Shown one piece after another: positions 34,166 through 42,490 of a DNA stretch of 64,000 nt (positions are counted from its first letter, which is position 1; the number at the start of each line of letters is the position of its first letter). The stretch comes from Chryseobacterium vrystaatense (GTDB lineage: Bacteria > Bacteroidota > Bacteroidia > Flavobacteriales > Weeksellaceae), in the NCBI RefSeq assembly GCF_000737765.1, contig NZ_JPRI01000001.1:248001-312000 (forward strand). The letters run 5' to 3'. The position numbers and the translations under genes are program-made. Under the pieces are notes generated by a model. That model saw only the letters and a list, made by a program, of their open reading frames with translations. It searched no databases and had not been told where the DNA came from.

Positions 34166-34976
34166 GATCTACTTTAAACATTGTTGTAAGATTATTGGTA
34201 ACATCCACAAGATGCTGGCTTGATCCCATCATCATGTTATTTTCCGTTGTAAGAGAAAGTATTTTACTGCCGCTCAGAAACTGGTTGAGATCAGCAAGAA
34301 TATGAATAGAAGGTTTTATCTGTGCTGTTACTCTGGCAGTTGTAGGAAGATTCAACGTAATTTCCCGGTAAAGATCGGGAGTATTATTAGCGATTACATT
34401 TCCCATATTACCGGTATGGTTCATAAATTCAGTATCCGGTGAAGCAGTTCCGTATTTTCCTTCCAGTTTTACAAAAACATAACCAGCCGCCCAGGACCAT
34501 GACATCCCCTTCTGTTTAGCTTTCGTCCAGAATTCTGCCTGACCGTCCTGTCCCAGCAGGTAAGCCTTCTGACTGATTCCAAGTCCGAATTTTACTTTTT
34601 TATAGTTATTTTTCGGAATACCATTCAGATCGATATAAATCACTCCGGCTAATGCATCTGCCTGGTCTATGATAAAAGCACCTTTATCCGGGTTATTTTC
34701 ATTGTACCTGAATTCGTTTCCGCTTTCATCAATCAGTGTAATATTGCTTACCACATATTTTACAGCTGAGAAATTATGCTTCTGCCCGGCTGCAGAAGTC
34801 TGAACGGTTTGGTTTAATACTATATCCCCAAGATTATTAAACCCGTTTTCAAATTTGATCTGAAGGTTTCCTGTTGTAATATCCTGCGGATCATCGTCAT
34901 CATTGTTCTTACATGATGATAGCGTGAATATATTAAAGGCAATAAAGAATAATGATAAAAATTTATAAATTTTCAT
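34149..34976 (-). CDS. MbnP-family copper-binding lipoprotein
   Basis: Lipoprotein with lipobox LSSC (Cys22) and an Asp-rich linker. The MbnP core spans ~37-270: LQIKFENGFNNLGDIVLN at the start, SAVKYVVSNITLID, and the hallmark MSWSWAAGYVFVKLEG with Trp160 and Trp162, one of which is the candidate for oxidation to kynurenine by the partner MbnH. A late NMMMGSSQHLVD stretch offers Met/His ligands, and the C-terminus VDHVHND has histidines. It leads a three-gene operon with MbnH and an outer-membrane protein. The role in copper binding is known for the methanotroph homologue and inferred here. Confidence 0.87.
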   Translation of the reverse strand: MKIYKFLSLFFIAFNIFTLSSCKNNDDDDPQDITTGNLQIKFENGFNNLGDIVLNQTVQTSAAGQKHNFSAVKYVVSNITLIDESGNEFRYNENNPDKGAFIIDQADALAGVIYIDLNGIPKNNYKKVKFGLGISQKAYLLGQDGQAEFWTKAKQKGMSWSWAAGYVFVKLEGKYGTASPDTEFMNHTGNMGNVIANNTPDLYREITLNLPTTARVTAQIKPSIHILADLNQFLSGSKILSLTTENNMMMGSSQHLVDVTNNLTTMFKVDHVHND

Positions 34977-35061
34977 TTTGATTTTTTAAGTTAAATTTTT
35001 TGAAATAGAAATGCTTTTGAATGAGTGGACATTCAATATTATTTGACCACAAAAGTTTTTG

Positions 35062-35083
35062 ACACTTTAGTTATTTAAAGTGT
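35062..35083. repeat. Hairpin upstream of the MbnP operon
   Basis: ACACTTTA and TAAAGTGT form a perfect 8-base stem with a 6-base loop, about 86 bases upstream of the MbnP start. There is no T run, so an operator or leader structure is more likely than a terminator. The rest of the 265-base spacer 34977-35241 shows no gene. Confidence 0.4.
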
Positions 35084-35241
35084 ATTGAAAACTGCATATA
35101 AGGACATTTAAGCTTTAGAAAATCTTTGATTTATTTTATGTAACATTAGTCTTACCTACTCATTTTACATAGCAGGCGTTACCTATTGCTTAAGAAAAGT
35201 CTTTATGCTTTTTGTGGTTTTGTAATGATTAAAAAATGAAC

Positions 35242-35610
35242 TTAAAAAACCGGTGGTTTGAAAATATGTTTCAGAAACAGAAAAGAATACGCTGTTTCGT
35301 AGAGAAAATTAAAATTTGGAGAAAGAAACTCTTCTGCTTTTTGAATCCCTGTAATGTTGGGAAGTGTGCAGGTATCAAGAAGTTTCTGTCCGGAATTTTT
35401 AGTTTTGTTTAAAGGCGAAGAGTCAGAATCATTCGTCTTAGCAAGTTCTTTGCTTAAGTAGCATTTTCCGTTACAGTGGAACTCCGGCTTGCTTTTGTTG
35501 ATACATAGAACAGTGGATATATAATTATAATTTACAGCATACTCCATCAGTGGGATCAGAGGTCTGAACACCATATAAAGAGTAAGGAATATGCTGCAAA
35601 TTAAATTCAT
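35242..35610 (-). CDS. Small CxGKCY-motif protein, probably metal-related
   Basis: A 122-residue protein with one N-terminal membrane segment or signal (~3-22). It carries a Cys-rich motif (Cys36, then HCNGKCYLSKELAKT with Cys46 and Cys50) and a C-terminal HIFKPPVF. It is paralogous to the protein at 37563-37925: both have RPx(I/L)PLxxYAVNY, then CxGKCY(L/V)SKELAKT and a final PP tail. Such proteins are widespread beside metal genes in Bacteroidota without a known function. It begins 3 bases after the superoxide dismutase stop, so the two are co-transcribed. Confidence 0.75.
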   Translation of the reverse strand: MNLICSIFLTLYMVFRPLIPLMEYAVNYNYISTVLCINKSKPEFHCNGKCYLSKELAKTNDSDSSPLNKTKNSGQKLLDTCTLPNITGIQKAEEFLSPNFNFLYETAYSFLFLKHIFKPPVF

Positions 35611-35613
35611 CTG

Positions 35614-36288
35614 TTATTTTTTGCTTACCGCTTCATCATATCTTCTGCTTACCTCTTTCCAGTTAAGCACATTCCAGATTGCAGTAAGATAATCTGCTCT
35701 CTTGTTCTGGTATTTCAGGTAATAAGCATGTTCCCAAACATCAATTCCTAAAATAGGCGTTCCTTTCTCTTCTACCACATCCATTAGAGGATTATCCTGG
35801 TTTGCTGTAGAAGATACGAATAGTTTTCCGCTCTTATCCACAGAAAGCCAAGCCCATCCTGAACCGAAACGGTCTGCACCTGCCTTGCTGATCTTTTCTT
35901 TGAATGCATCCATGCTTCCGAAAGTTTCAGTAATCGCTTTGGCTAACTTTTCAGAAGGCTGTGTGTTTTTTACGGGGGTAAGAACAGTCCAGAAAAGCTC
36001 ATGGTTATAATGACCTCCAGCATTGTTTCTTACCGCCGGCGTAAGTTTAGAAACTCCTGAAAGAATCTGGAACAGGGTCTGCTTCTCCTGAGGCGTTCCT
36101 GCGATTGCTTTATTCAAATTGGCAACATACGCTGCCGCATGCTTTGAATAGTGAATTTCCATAGTCTGCGCGTCAACCGATCCTTCCAGTGCATTGTATG
36201 CATAAGGAAGCGGAGTCTGCTTAAACTGTGCGAAAGCAAACTGTGCGGCAAATACGGCACTTAAAGCTGCTATTTTCAAAATCTTCAT
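35614..36288 (-). CDS. Secreted Fe/Mn superoxide dismutase
   Basis: Converts superoxide to O2 and H2O2. An N-terminal signal ([20 protein letters not shown], cleaved at AQ) places it in the periplasm or outside, unlike the usual cytosolic enzyme. Metal ligands are in [11 protein letters not shown], in NHELFWTVL, and in the [15 protein letters not shown] block with Asp and His. The mature length (~204 residues) is normal. Metal preference (Fe or Mn) cannot be settled by eye. It shares a transcript with the CxGKCY protein and lies in the copper section of the metal island, where protection against metal-driven oxidative stress would make sense. Confidence 0.93.
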   Translation of the reverse strand: MKILKIAALSAVFAAQFAFAQFKQTPLPYAYNALEGSVDAQTMEIHYSKHAAAYVANLNKAIAGTPQEKQTLFQILSGVSKLTPAVRNNAGGHYNHELFWTVLTPVKNTQPSEKLAKAITETFGSMDAFKEKISKAGADRFGSGWAWLSVDKSGKLFVSSTANQDNPLMDVVEEKGTPILGIDVWEHAYYLKYQNKRADYLTAIWNVLNWKEVSRRYDEAVSKK

Positions 36289-36460
36289 AACGTTTTGTTT
36301 TTATGGTTTAACAATATTTTTGTTTTTATAAAAAGGAAGATGGAAGCACGAAGTTATTTTAAAGATTAATCTCTTCTCTCTTACTACTTCATTCGAATCT
36401 TATAGTCATCAACTTCCATTCATTATTCCGGCATCATTCACTTTCATCTTCCTTTATCAT

Positions 36461-37144
36461 CTACTTCAATAATTTCTTAATATCTTCGATCAAAATTTCC
36501 CGGTCAGGATGATACTTCCCGGTAAGTTTCGGAGTCTTTCCTTCCGGATCTTCATAATTCAGGCCTGAGTAATACAGGATGGGCATTTTATCTTTATTGT
36601 ATCTGCAGCGGATATTTCCTTCTTTATCTACAAGAGCGATCATTCCGCTGTGATTAAGGCTTTCGCTGTCATCCTCCTTGTCTCCTACATAGATATTGAA
36701 CTGGTCTGCAAGCTTTCCGATGTAGTCTCTGTCTCCGGTAAGGAAATGCCAGTCCGGGGATTTGGCTCCAACACTTTTAGCATGGTCTTTTAACGCAGCC
36801 GGGGTATCATTTTCGGGATCAATACTTATTGAAATAATCCCAAATTCGGGGTTATTGACCTCATCTTCAATAAATCTCATATTGCGGTTCATCACCGGAC
36901 ATATCGTAGGACATCTGCTGAAGAAGAATTCTACCAGATATACTTTTCCAAGCATGTCTTTATTGGTAATCTTCTTATTGTTCTGGTCGGTGAGTTCAAA
37001 ATCCGGAACCTTCATTACGGTATACAGATTCTTTTTAAAGTATCCCATTCCTACCCCTATTCCCAGAAACAGCAGGGCAAAAATTGCAATAGGAACAATT
37101 ACCTTTCTTTTTGCGCCAGTTTTGGTCTTATTATTTTTGGGCAT
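36461..37144 (-). CDS. SCO-family copper chaperone
   Basis: Thioredoxin-fold protein anchored by one N-terminal helix (~15-35). The copper-binding cysteines are in SRCPTICPV (Cys78, Cys82) and the third ligand is His165 in LNHSGMIAL. DPENDTPAALK is also conserved. SCO proteins deliver copper to the CuA site of cytochrome oxidase. The gene overlaps the upstream YHS-lipoprotein gene by 14 bases. No oxidase genes are in the window, so a broader role in copper handling with the MbnP/MbnH neighbours is possible. Confidence 0.92.
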   Translation of the reverse strand: MPKNNKTKTGAKRKVIVPIAIFALLFLGIGVGMGYFKKNLYTVMKVPDFELTDQNNKKITNKDMLGKVYLVEFFFSRCPTICPVMNRNMRFIEDEVNNPEFGIISISIDPENDTPAALKDHAKSVGAKSPDWHFLTGDRDYIGKLADQFNIYVGDKEDDSESLNHSGMIALVDKEGNIRCRYNKDKMPILYYSGLNYEDPEGKTPKLTGKYHPDREILIEDIKKLLK

Positions 37145-37406
37145 ACTTCTCAGGATTTTTTTTGAATTCGTCCTTACAGTAGCTACTGCAAAAACCGTAC
37201 GTTTTATTTTTATAGACTGCAGTATCTTTCATATCGTCTTCTGTTTTCATATGACAAATGGGATCTTCCGCATTGGCAAATTTCACTTTTTTTACATTGG
37301 ATTTTGAAGACGAAGTGCTCTTTTTATGCTTTACTTTAGGCGTTTCCTGACCACAGGCCAATAATGATACTGACAACAATGCAGTCAAAATAATTTTTGA
37401 TTTCAT
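37131..37406 (-). CDS. YHS-domain lipoprotein
   Basis: A 91-residue lipoprotein: lipobox LLAC (Cys18), a Lys/Ser-rich linker, then a YHS domain (~48-88) with DPICHMK and YGFCSSYCKDEFKKNPEKY. The three cysteines (one in DPIC, two in CSSYC) and the nearby histidine are a typical metal-binding set in this domain, often copper. It is translationally coupled to the SCO gene by a 14-base overlap. Handing over of copper to SCO is a reasonable inference. Confidence 0.85.
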   Translation of the reverse strand: MKSKIILTALLSVSLLACGQETPKVKHKKSTSSSKSNVKKVKFANAEDPICHMKTEDDMKDTAVYKNKTYGFCSSYCKDEFKKNPEKYAQK

Positions 37407-37562
37407 TTTAATTTTAAATTGAAATTGATAGTATTATAAATGTGTAAACGGAATTTTAACGCAAAATAACCAACGTTTTTTAAAGCAAGTTCTTTAAAAA
37501 AAACATTAAGCTATAAAATCCGAAGACATTCTGACGAAAAAAACTAAAAGAATAGTTGAAAT

Positions 37563-37925
37563 TCAGACCAGAGGCGGATGGAATATTCTTGAAAAATACT
37601 CTGAATTGTGATCAATTGTATAAGTTGAATAGATGGTTTTAGATCTGCTATCCATTTCTTTCTGATCAGAAAACATAAGGGTTTCGTGGGAAACAAAAAC
37701 ATCCAGTACAGATATTTTAATCACCTGAGAATTATTGGACTGCTTTTCTGTTTTCGCAAGTTCTTTGCTGACGTAGCATTTACCTTTACAGGTCGACTGA
37801 GGAACATCTTTCTTTTCGCAGAGATTTTTTACAATGTAATCATAGTTCACGGCATAGTTTACCAACGGCAAAACTGGGCGTAATGCTATGGTAAAAATGA
37901 TGAATATGGAAATAAAAAATCTCAA
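37563..37925 (-). CDS. Small CxGKCY-motif protein, paralogue of the gene at 35242
   Basis: A small protein with an N-terminal membrane segment, CEKKDVPQSTCKGKCYVSKELAKT, and a C-terminal RIFHPPLV. It repeats the layout of the 35242-35610 gene. The open frame runs from 37958 (TTG), but 37944-37937 on the minus strand reads TATATTTG, a perfect -7 element, so the first eleven codons are probably promoter. I therefore start at the TTG at 37925 before RFFISIFIIF. No ATG is available in this part. A 15-base palindrome lies just upstream. Confidence 0.65.
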   Translation of the reverse strand: MRFFISIFIIFTIALRPVLPLVNYAVNYDYIVKNLCEKKDVPQSTCKGKCYVSKELAKTEKQSNNSQVIKISVLDVFVSHETLMFSDQKEMDSRSKTIYSTYTIDHNSEYFSRIFHPPLV

Positions 37926-37951
37926 TGATCTGTTCTGTTTTACAAATATAC

Positions 37952-37966
37952 TACTCAAATTGAGTA
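37952..37966. promoter_or_regulatory. 7-1-7 palindrome at the promoter of the CxGKCY gene
   Basis: TACTCAAATTGAGTA is a perfect inverted repeat of 7-1-7 form. It abuts the TATATTTG -7 element (37937-37944) on the upstream side, a position where a bound repressor blocks RNA polymerase. The half-site differs from the TGCAAT boxes at 40120 and 48188, so a different regulator is likely. Confidence 0.45.
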
Positions 37967-38057
37967 TATGTATTATTTATGATGAATGTCATTGAATATT
38001 TTTGGTGTTTGAGTTACGAGGTTCGGGTTACGCGAACAAACTTTTTATTGTGATAAA

Positions 38058-38091
38058 AAACCCTTATAGATTTTGAGAATCTATAAGGGTT
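38058..38091 (-). terminator. Terminator or repeat hairpin near the P-type ATPase gene end
   Basis: AACCCTTATAGATT pairs perfectly with AATCTATAAGGGTT around a 5-base loop. On the minus strand it is followed by T residues, 27 bases after the ATPase stop. It closely resembles the hairpin at 32053-32090. Confidence 0.75.
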
Positions 38092-38117
38092 GGGTGTTTT
38101 TATTTTAAATAGATGAA

Positions 38118-40082
38118 TTAACTAAACTTCATTCTCTGGATTCTCACTGCATTTAAGATGGCCAGCATCGCTACCCCTACATCAGCAAATACAGCCTCCC
38201 ACATCGTTGCTAAACCGCCGGCTCCAAGACCTAAGACAATAGCTTTTACAGCAAAGGCCAAAACAATATTCTGCCATACAATTTTCTTGGTCTGTTTACC
38301 AATGTTGATTGCCATCGGAATTTTGCTTGGTTTGTCATCCTGAATGACAACGTCTGCTGTTTCAATTGTAGCATCACTTCCCAGTCCGCCCATGGCAATT
38401 CCCACATCGCTGAGTGCGACTACGGGAGCATCATTAACGCCATCTCCTACAAAGGCCACAGTTTGATTTTTCGATTTGATTTCTTTTACTTTATTCACTT
38501 TGTCTTCGGGAAGAAGATCTCCAAAAGCACTATCAATACCCAGTTGGTCTGCTACATATTTTACAACAGTACTTTTATCACCGCTCAGCATGGTTGCTTT
38601 TACTCCCATCCGGTGCAGACGGTCAACGGTTTCTTTGGCATCACTTTTTATACTGTCTGCAATGGTGATATACCCCGCAAACTTTTTATCGTAAGCTATA
38701 GCAATGAGTGTATAAACAATATTGGAATGGTTGATATCATAGCTGATACCGAATTTATCCATCAGCTTAAAATTACCTACCAATAATTCTTTTCCATTGA
38801 CTGAAGCTTTCAAACCATGTCCGGCAATTTCTTCTACATTTTCCAGCGGAACAGAATGATCGATCTCGCCTGCATAATTGTGGATTGCTGTGGCTACAGG
38901 ATGGGTACTTTTGCTTTCCAAAGTATTGACGAGTTTGAGGATCTCTTCTTTATTGAAATCAGGCTGGATGTTAACTTCCTGTACTTTGAATACGCCTTCT
39001 GTCATCGTCCCGGTTTTATCCATCACGACATTCTGGATTTCTGCGATACTGTCCAAAAAGTTGCTTCCCTTAAACAAAATACCATTTCTGCTCGCTGCAC
39101 CAATTCCCCCAAAATAACCTAAAGGAATAGAGATCACCAATGCACACGGACAAGAAATAACCAGGAAAACCAGTGCTCTGTACAGCCAGTCTCTGAACTG
39201 ATAGTCATCTACAAATAAGTACGGAAGAAGACAGATTCCGATGGCAAGGAAAACAACAATCGGTGTATATACTTTAGCAAATTTTCTGATGAATAATTCA
39301 GTCGGAGCTTTCTGGGCCGTTGCATTCTGCACCATCTCTAAAATTTTACTCAGCTTGCTGTCTTCATAAGCGGTATTGACTTTCACGAGAGCAATATTGT
39401 TCATATTGATCATCCCTGCCAGTACTGTTTCTCCTTTCGTTTTAGTATCCGGTTTGCTTTCTCCGGTTAAGGCCGCTGTATTAAATGACGCTGATTCCGT
39501 GATCAGTTCACCATCCAGAGCCAGTTTTTCACCAGGCTTCAGTTGAACAATATCTCCTATTTTGGATTCTTTAGCTTTAATCGTTTTCGGCTGGCTGCCT
39601 TCAATGACAGTCACCTCATCAGGACGCTGATCCAGCAAGGCTTTGATATTTCCTTTTGCTCTTGTAACCGCCATTGCCTGGAATACTTCCCCTACAGAAT
39701 AGAAGAGCATTACTGCAACACCTTCCGGATATTCACCAATGGCAAATGCTCCTACTGTAGCTATTCCCATCAGGAAAAACTCGGAGAACACATCACCATG
39801 CACAATGCTTTCATAAGCTTCCTTTAAAACAGGAAAACCTACCGGGATATATGCTGCCAGATACCATACCAAACGTACCCAGCCCTTAAACCATTCTGTC
39901 TGTATATAATTATCCAATGCTATTCCTATCAGTAATAACAGGAAAGAGATGATGGCAGGAAGAAACATTTGAAAAACTGTTTTGTCTCCTGTATCGTGAG
40001 AATGATCATGCCCGTGTCCTTCGGAATGATCATGTGTATGCTGTTCTTTCTTTTTAGGTTTTGTACTGCAACATTCTTCCAT
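38118..40082 (-). CDS. P1B-type Zn/Cd/Pb-exporting ATPase
   Basis: Heavy-metal pump of the ZntA/CadA branch. The N-terminus has no HMA domain but a Cys pair (EECC) and a His-rich stretch (HTHDHSEGHGHDHSHD). Eight membrane helices are visible with the CPC motif in ISCPCALVIS, phosphorylation motif DKTGTMTEG, HP motif in STHPVATAI, and hinge GDGVNDAP. TM7-8 carry a lysine in AVKAIVL and an aspartate in FADVGVAML, residues that mark the P1B-2 zinc/cadmium group. A Fur-type palindrome covers its promoter. It is a single-gene unit before the hairpin at 38058. Confidence 0.93.
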   Translation of the reverse strand: MEECCSTKPKKKEQHTHDHSEGHGHDHSHDTGDKTVFQMFLPAIISFLLLLIGIALDNYIQTEWFKGWVRLVWYLAAYIPVGFPVLKEAYESIVHGDVFSEFFLMGIATVGAFAIGEYPEGVAVMLFYSVGEVFQAMAVTRAKGNIKALLDQRPDEVTVIEGSQPKTIKAKESKIGDIVQLKPGEKLALDGELITESASFNTAALTGESKPDTKTKGETVLAGMINMNNIALVKVNTAYEDSKLSKILEMVQNATAQKAPTELFIRKFAKVYTPIVVFLAIGICLLPYLFVDDYQFRDWLYRALVFLVISCPCALVISIPLGYFGGIGAASRNGILFKGSNFLDSIAEIQNVVMDKTGTMTEGVFKVQEVNIQPDFNKEEILKLVNTLESKSTHPVATAIHNYAGEIDHSVPLENVEEIAGHGLKASVNGKELLVGNFKLMDKFGISYDINHSNIVYTLIAIAYDKKFAGYITIADSIKSDAKETVDRLHRMGVKATMLSGDKSTVVKYVADQLGIDSAFGDLLPEDKVNKVKEIKSKNQTVAFVGDGVNDAPVVALSDVGIAMGGLGSDATIETADVVIQDDKPSKIPMAINIGKQTKKIVWQNIVLAFAVKAIVLGLGAGGLATMWEAVFADVGVAMLAILNAVRIQRMKFS

Positions 40083-40098
40083 AAATACTATTTTGATG

Positions 40099-40134
40099 TA
40101 AAATTAGGGTTAAACTGAATGCAATACTATTGCA
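40099..40134 (-). promoter_or_regulatory. Promoter of the Zn/Cd ATPase with Fur-type box
   Basis: TGCAATACTATTGCA (40120-40134) is a perfect 7-1-7 palindrome as bound by Fur-family proteins. On the minus strand its TTG (40124-40122) is followed by 15 bases and TAATTTTA (40106-40099), a near-ideal -7 element. The box thus covers the -33 element. It overlaps the last codons of the fur-type gene. The same arrangement is present before the CzcA-like gene. Confidence 0.65.
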
Positions 40135-40555
40135 AACTTTCGAGACAGTTTTCGCAGATTCCTTTGGCAAACAGCCTTATTTCATCAATCCGGAAATTGG
40201 TCTGAACATTTTGAGGAAAAGAAATATCTTCTCTGCAGGTGGTCTGTTTGCATATTTTACAGTAGAAGTGGAGATGCCAGTCTTTGTGTGTTGTTTCGTT
40301 ACAGCCGTCATCACACAATTTATATTTTGTTGTTGTATTTTCCTGTATACTGTGGACAATTCCTTTTTCTTCAAAGGTCTTCAGGGTCCGGTAGATAGTA
40401 GTTCTGTCTGCATTGTCAAAATGATTTTCCACTTCAGAAAGGGACAATGCCGCTTCCTGTGTACTCAAAAAATCATACACCAATATTCTCATGCTGGTAG
40501 GCTTGGTGTTTTTATCGATAAGTTTGGTTTCTATGTCTTTTTTCATTTTTAACAT
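40127..40555 (-). CDS. Fur-family metal-responsive repressor
   Basis: A 142-residue regulator. An N-terminal winged helix (~15-85: SMRILVYDFLS, LSLSEVENHF, DRTTIYRTLKTFEEKGIV) is followed by the dimerisation domain with WHLHFYCKICKQTTCRE and a second pair GICENCLES, which give the structural zinc site (two CxxC). Sensory-site residues in the HLHF region are present. It lies behind the CDF gene with 6 bases between, so it is expressed with the bestrophin and CDF genes. The TGCAAT palindromes at the ATPase and CzcA promoters are its likely targets. An ATG at 40546 is an alternative start. Confidence 0.9.
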   Translation of the reverse strand: MLKMKKDIETKLIDKNTKPTSMRILVYDFLSTQEAALSLSEVENHFDNADRTTIYRTLKTFEEKGIVHSIQENTTTKYKLCDDGCNETTHKDWHLHFYCKICKQTTCREDISFPQNVQTNFRIDEIRLFAKGICENCLESLQ

Positions 40556-40561
40556 TCATTT

Positions 40562-41458
40562 TTAAAGATGTACTTCCTGTTCTTCATAGCCTTCCTCTTC
40601 AATCTGAAAAGTAGTATGACTGATTTTAAAATTTTGAGTTACTGCTTCTGTTAAGGTTTTCAACAATTGATTCTGAACAGTTCCCTGATCCTTGACAATA
40701 TGCGCACTCATTGCATTAACACTTGATGTCAGGGACCATACATGAAGATCATGAACGTCTTTTACTCCCTGAACTTCTTCTAATGATTTCCGCAACTGGT
40801 GGATATCAACATCTCTCGGAGTTCCCTCCAATAAAACATTAACGGCTTCTTTGAGTAAACGCCATGTTCTGGGGAAAATCAGAAGTCCAATAGCTGCTGA
40901 AATGATCGGATCTGCATAATACCAACCTGTTGTCAGCATAATAACTCCTGCAATCATCACTCCAATAGAAGTTAGCATATCAGAAAGTACTTCAAAATAA
41001 GCACCTTTCATATTCAGGCTTCCTTCAGAGTCTTTTCTCAGGATCATCATTCCGATAATGTTGACAACAAGTCCTATTCCTGCTACAATCAACATTGTTT
41101 TACTCTGAACTGCCGGAGGATTCTGAAATCTTTGGTATGCTTCATACAGCACATACAGTGAAATACCAAGCAATACAACAGCATTGATTACTGCGGCCAA
41201 TATTTCCGTTCTGTAATACCCGAATGTTTTAGAAGTATCTGCTTTTCTTTCTCCTATTTTAATGGCGATCAGTGCCAAAAGTAACCCGACCACATCGGTC
41301 AGCATATGTGCGGCATCAGCCATTAGTGCCAGGCTTTGAGTGATTACACCTCCAATAACCTCAGCAATCATATAAGTTCCGCTTAGCAGCAGGACAAAAA
41401 TGAGATTCTTTTTATGTCTGCTTGCGGGTGAACCTGTCTGTGTTTTTATTTCTTCCAT
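40562..41458 (-). CDS. Cation diffusion facilitator (CzcD-like)
   Basis: Six-helix proton-driven exporter for Zn, Cd or Co. Metal-site motifs are HMLTDV within LMADAAHMLTDVVG (helix 2) and the second site in helix 5 (AYFEVLSDMLTSIGV). A cytoplasmic C-terminal domain begins at ~215 (RDVDIHQLRKSLEEVQGV, VHDLHVWSLTSSVNAMSAHI) with the usual ferredoxin-like fold. The last residues (EEEGYEEQEVHL) are acidic. Situated between the bestrophin and fur genes with 20 and 6 bases of spacing, it is part of one metal operon. Confidence 0.93.
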   Translation of the reverse strand: MEEIKTQTGSPASRHKKNLIFVLLLSGTYMIAEVIGGVITQSLALMADAAHMLTDVVGLLLALIAIKIGERKADTSKTFGYYRTEILAAVINAVVLLGISLYVLYEAYQRFQNPPAVQSKTMLIVAGIGLVVNIIGMMILRKDSEGSLNMKGAYFEVLSDMLTSIGVMIAGVIMLTTGWYYADPIISAAIGLLIFPRTWRLLKEAVNVLLEGTPRDVDIHQLRKSLEEVQGVKDVHDLHVWSLTSSVNAMSAHIVKDQGTVQNQLLKTLTEAVTQNFKISHTTFQIEEEGYEEQEVHL

Positions 41459-41478
41459 GTTTTTGAAATTTTAATGGA

Positions 41479-42360
41479 TCACATTTCGTAATACAAAGAA
41501 TTATCTTTTTTGGCAGGAACATTCTCGTCTCCTGTCATCTGTCTGATATTAATTTCGATGGTCTGTGCCAAAGCGGTCACAGGTGTATCGACAGGTCCGT
41601 TTTCAAATGGATCCTGCATAATGATGGATGTTTTCTCGATGGCAAGAAACATTACCGGAATAAGGAATGTTACAATGATTTCAACGGCCAACTGGGAATC
41701 GTCCAGTCCAAAAGGAAGTATGGCCGCAAAAACGTAGATCAGGGTATGCAGCAAAATACTGTATGACCTTGGAAAAACTGTATTTTTCAGTCTCTCACAT
41801 TTTCCCATACTGTCACAGAGTCTGGTGATAATATCATTCAGCTGCATCTGCTGAAAGTCTGTTAAGCCTTTTGACGAAGCAGCCTCTTTAAGCTGTTGAG
41901 AATGGGCATCTAAAAGGGCATTCGGAATATTGGCCGCTTTGATCTGATGCTCATCCAGGTATTTCTGAACTCGATCTGAGAATGGCTGTCGTCTCAAAGA
42001 CTGTCCGAGTGCATAAGTCCAGATAATCTGTCGTTCTGCAAATTCCTTTATCATTTTATCTTCTCCTCCAGGAAAAAACTGAATAATCAGTCTTATCAAT
42101 GTCCTTGAATCATTCACTATAGCCCCCCAAACCGTTCTCGCTTCCCACCATCTTTCATAGGACTGCGAAGTCCGAAAAGCGAGTAGTAATGAAACTGCCG
42201 TTCCTAAAAGAGCAGGAATATTGAGCGGAAGGGAAATCTTGCGGAACCATGGGAGAAGGTCTAATAGTCCTATGGATACAGCAAATATTCCCATATACAG
42301 GATCTGGTTTTTTATTTCACGGATGAAATACCAGATGGATATTTTCTTGTTTAGCAGCAT
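41479..42360 (-). CDS. Bestrophin-family ion channel
   Basis: Bacterial bestrophin-like (RFP-TM, YneE) membrane protein of 293 residues. Signatures are IPALLGTAVSLLLAFRTSQSYERWWEAR and WGAIVNDSRTLIR near the N-terminus, and the late DPFENGPVDTPVTAL. Four membrane segments are visible. Bacterial homologues form cation or anion channels. It is the first gene of the bestrophin-CDF-fur operon, which is unusual company; a role in charge compensation or metal movement is only inference. The 130-base spacer upstream shows no gene and no TGCAAT palindrome. Confidence 0.88.
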   Translation of the reverse strand: MLLNKKISIWYFIREIKNQILYMGIFAVSIGLLDLLPWFRKISLPLNIPALLGTAVSLLLAFRTSQSYERWWEARTVWGAIVNDSRTLIRLIIQFFPGGEDKMIKEFAERQIIWTYALGQSLRRQPFSDRVQKYLDEHQIKAANIPNALLDAHSQQLKEAASSKGLTDFQQMQLNDIITRLCDSMGKCERLKNTVFPRSYSILLHTLIYVFAAILPFGLDDSQLAVEIIVTFLIPVMFLAIEKTSIIMQDPFENGPVDTPVTALAQTIEINIRQMTGDENVPAKKDNSLYYEM

Positions 42361-42490
42361 AAGTGAATAAGGTATTAGATTGTTTCTTGCCTATCTGATC
42401 CTGAACATTTACCGTAAGTACCTCTAAATTAAACATAAAAATCGGTACTTCTTCCGGTCTGCTTCTGTAATCAGTAATCATTTCCCGATT

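Noticed and set aside
36331..36455. Inverted stretch AAGGAAGATG ... CATCTTCCTT between the SOD and SCO genes
   Set aside because: Arms are short and about 100 bases apart in AT-rich DNA, with no T run or conserved context; not convincing as a terminator or operator.
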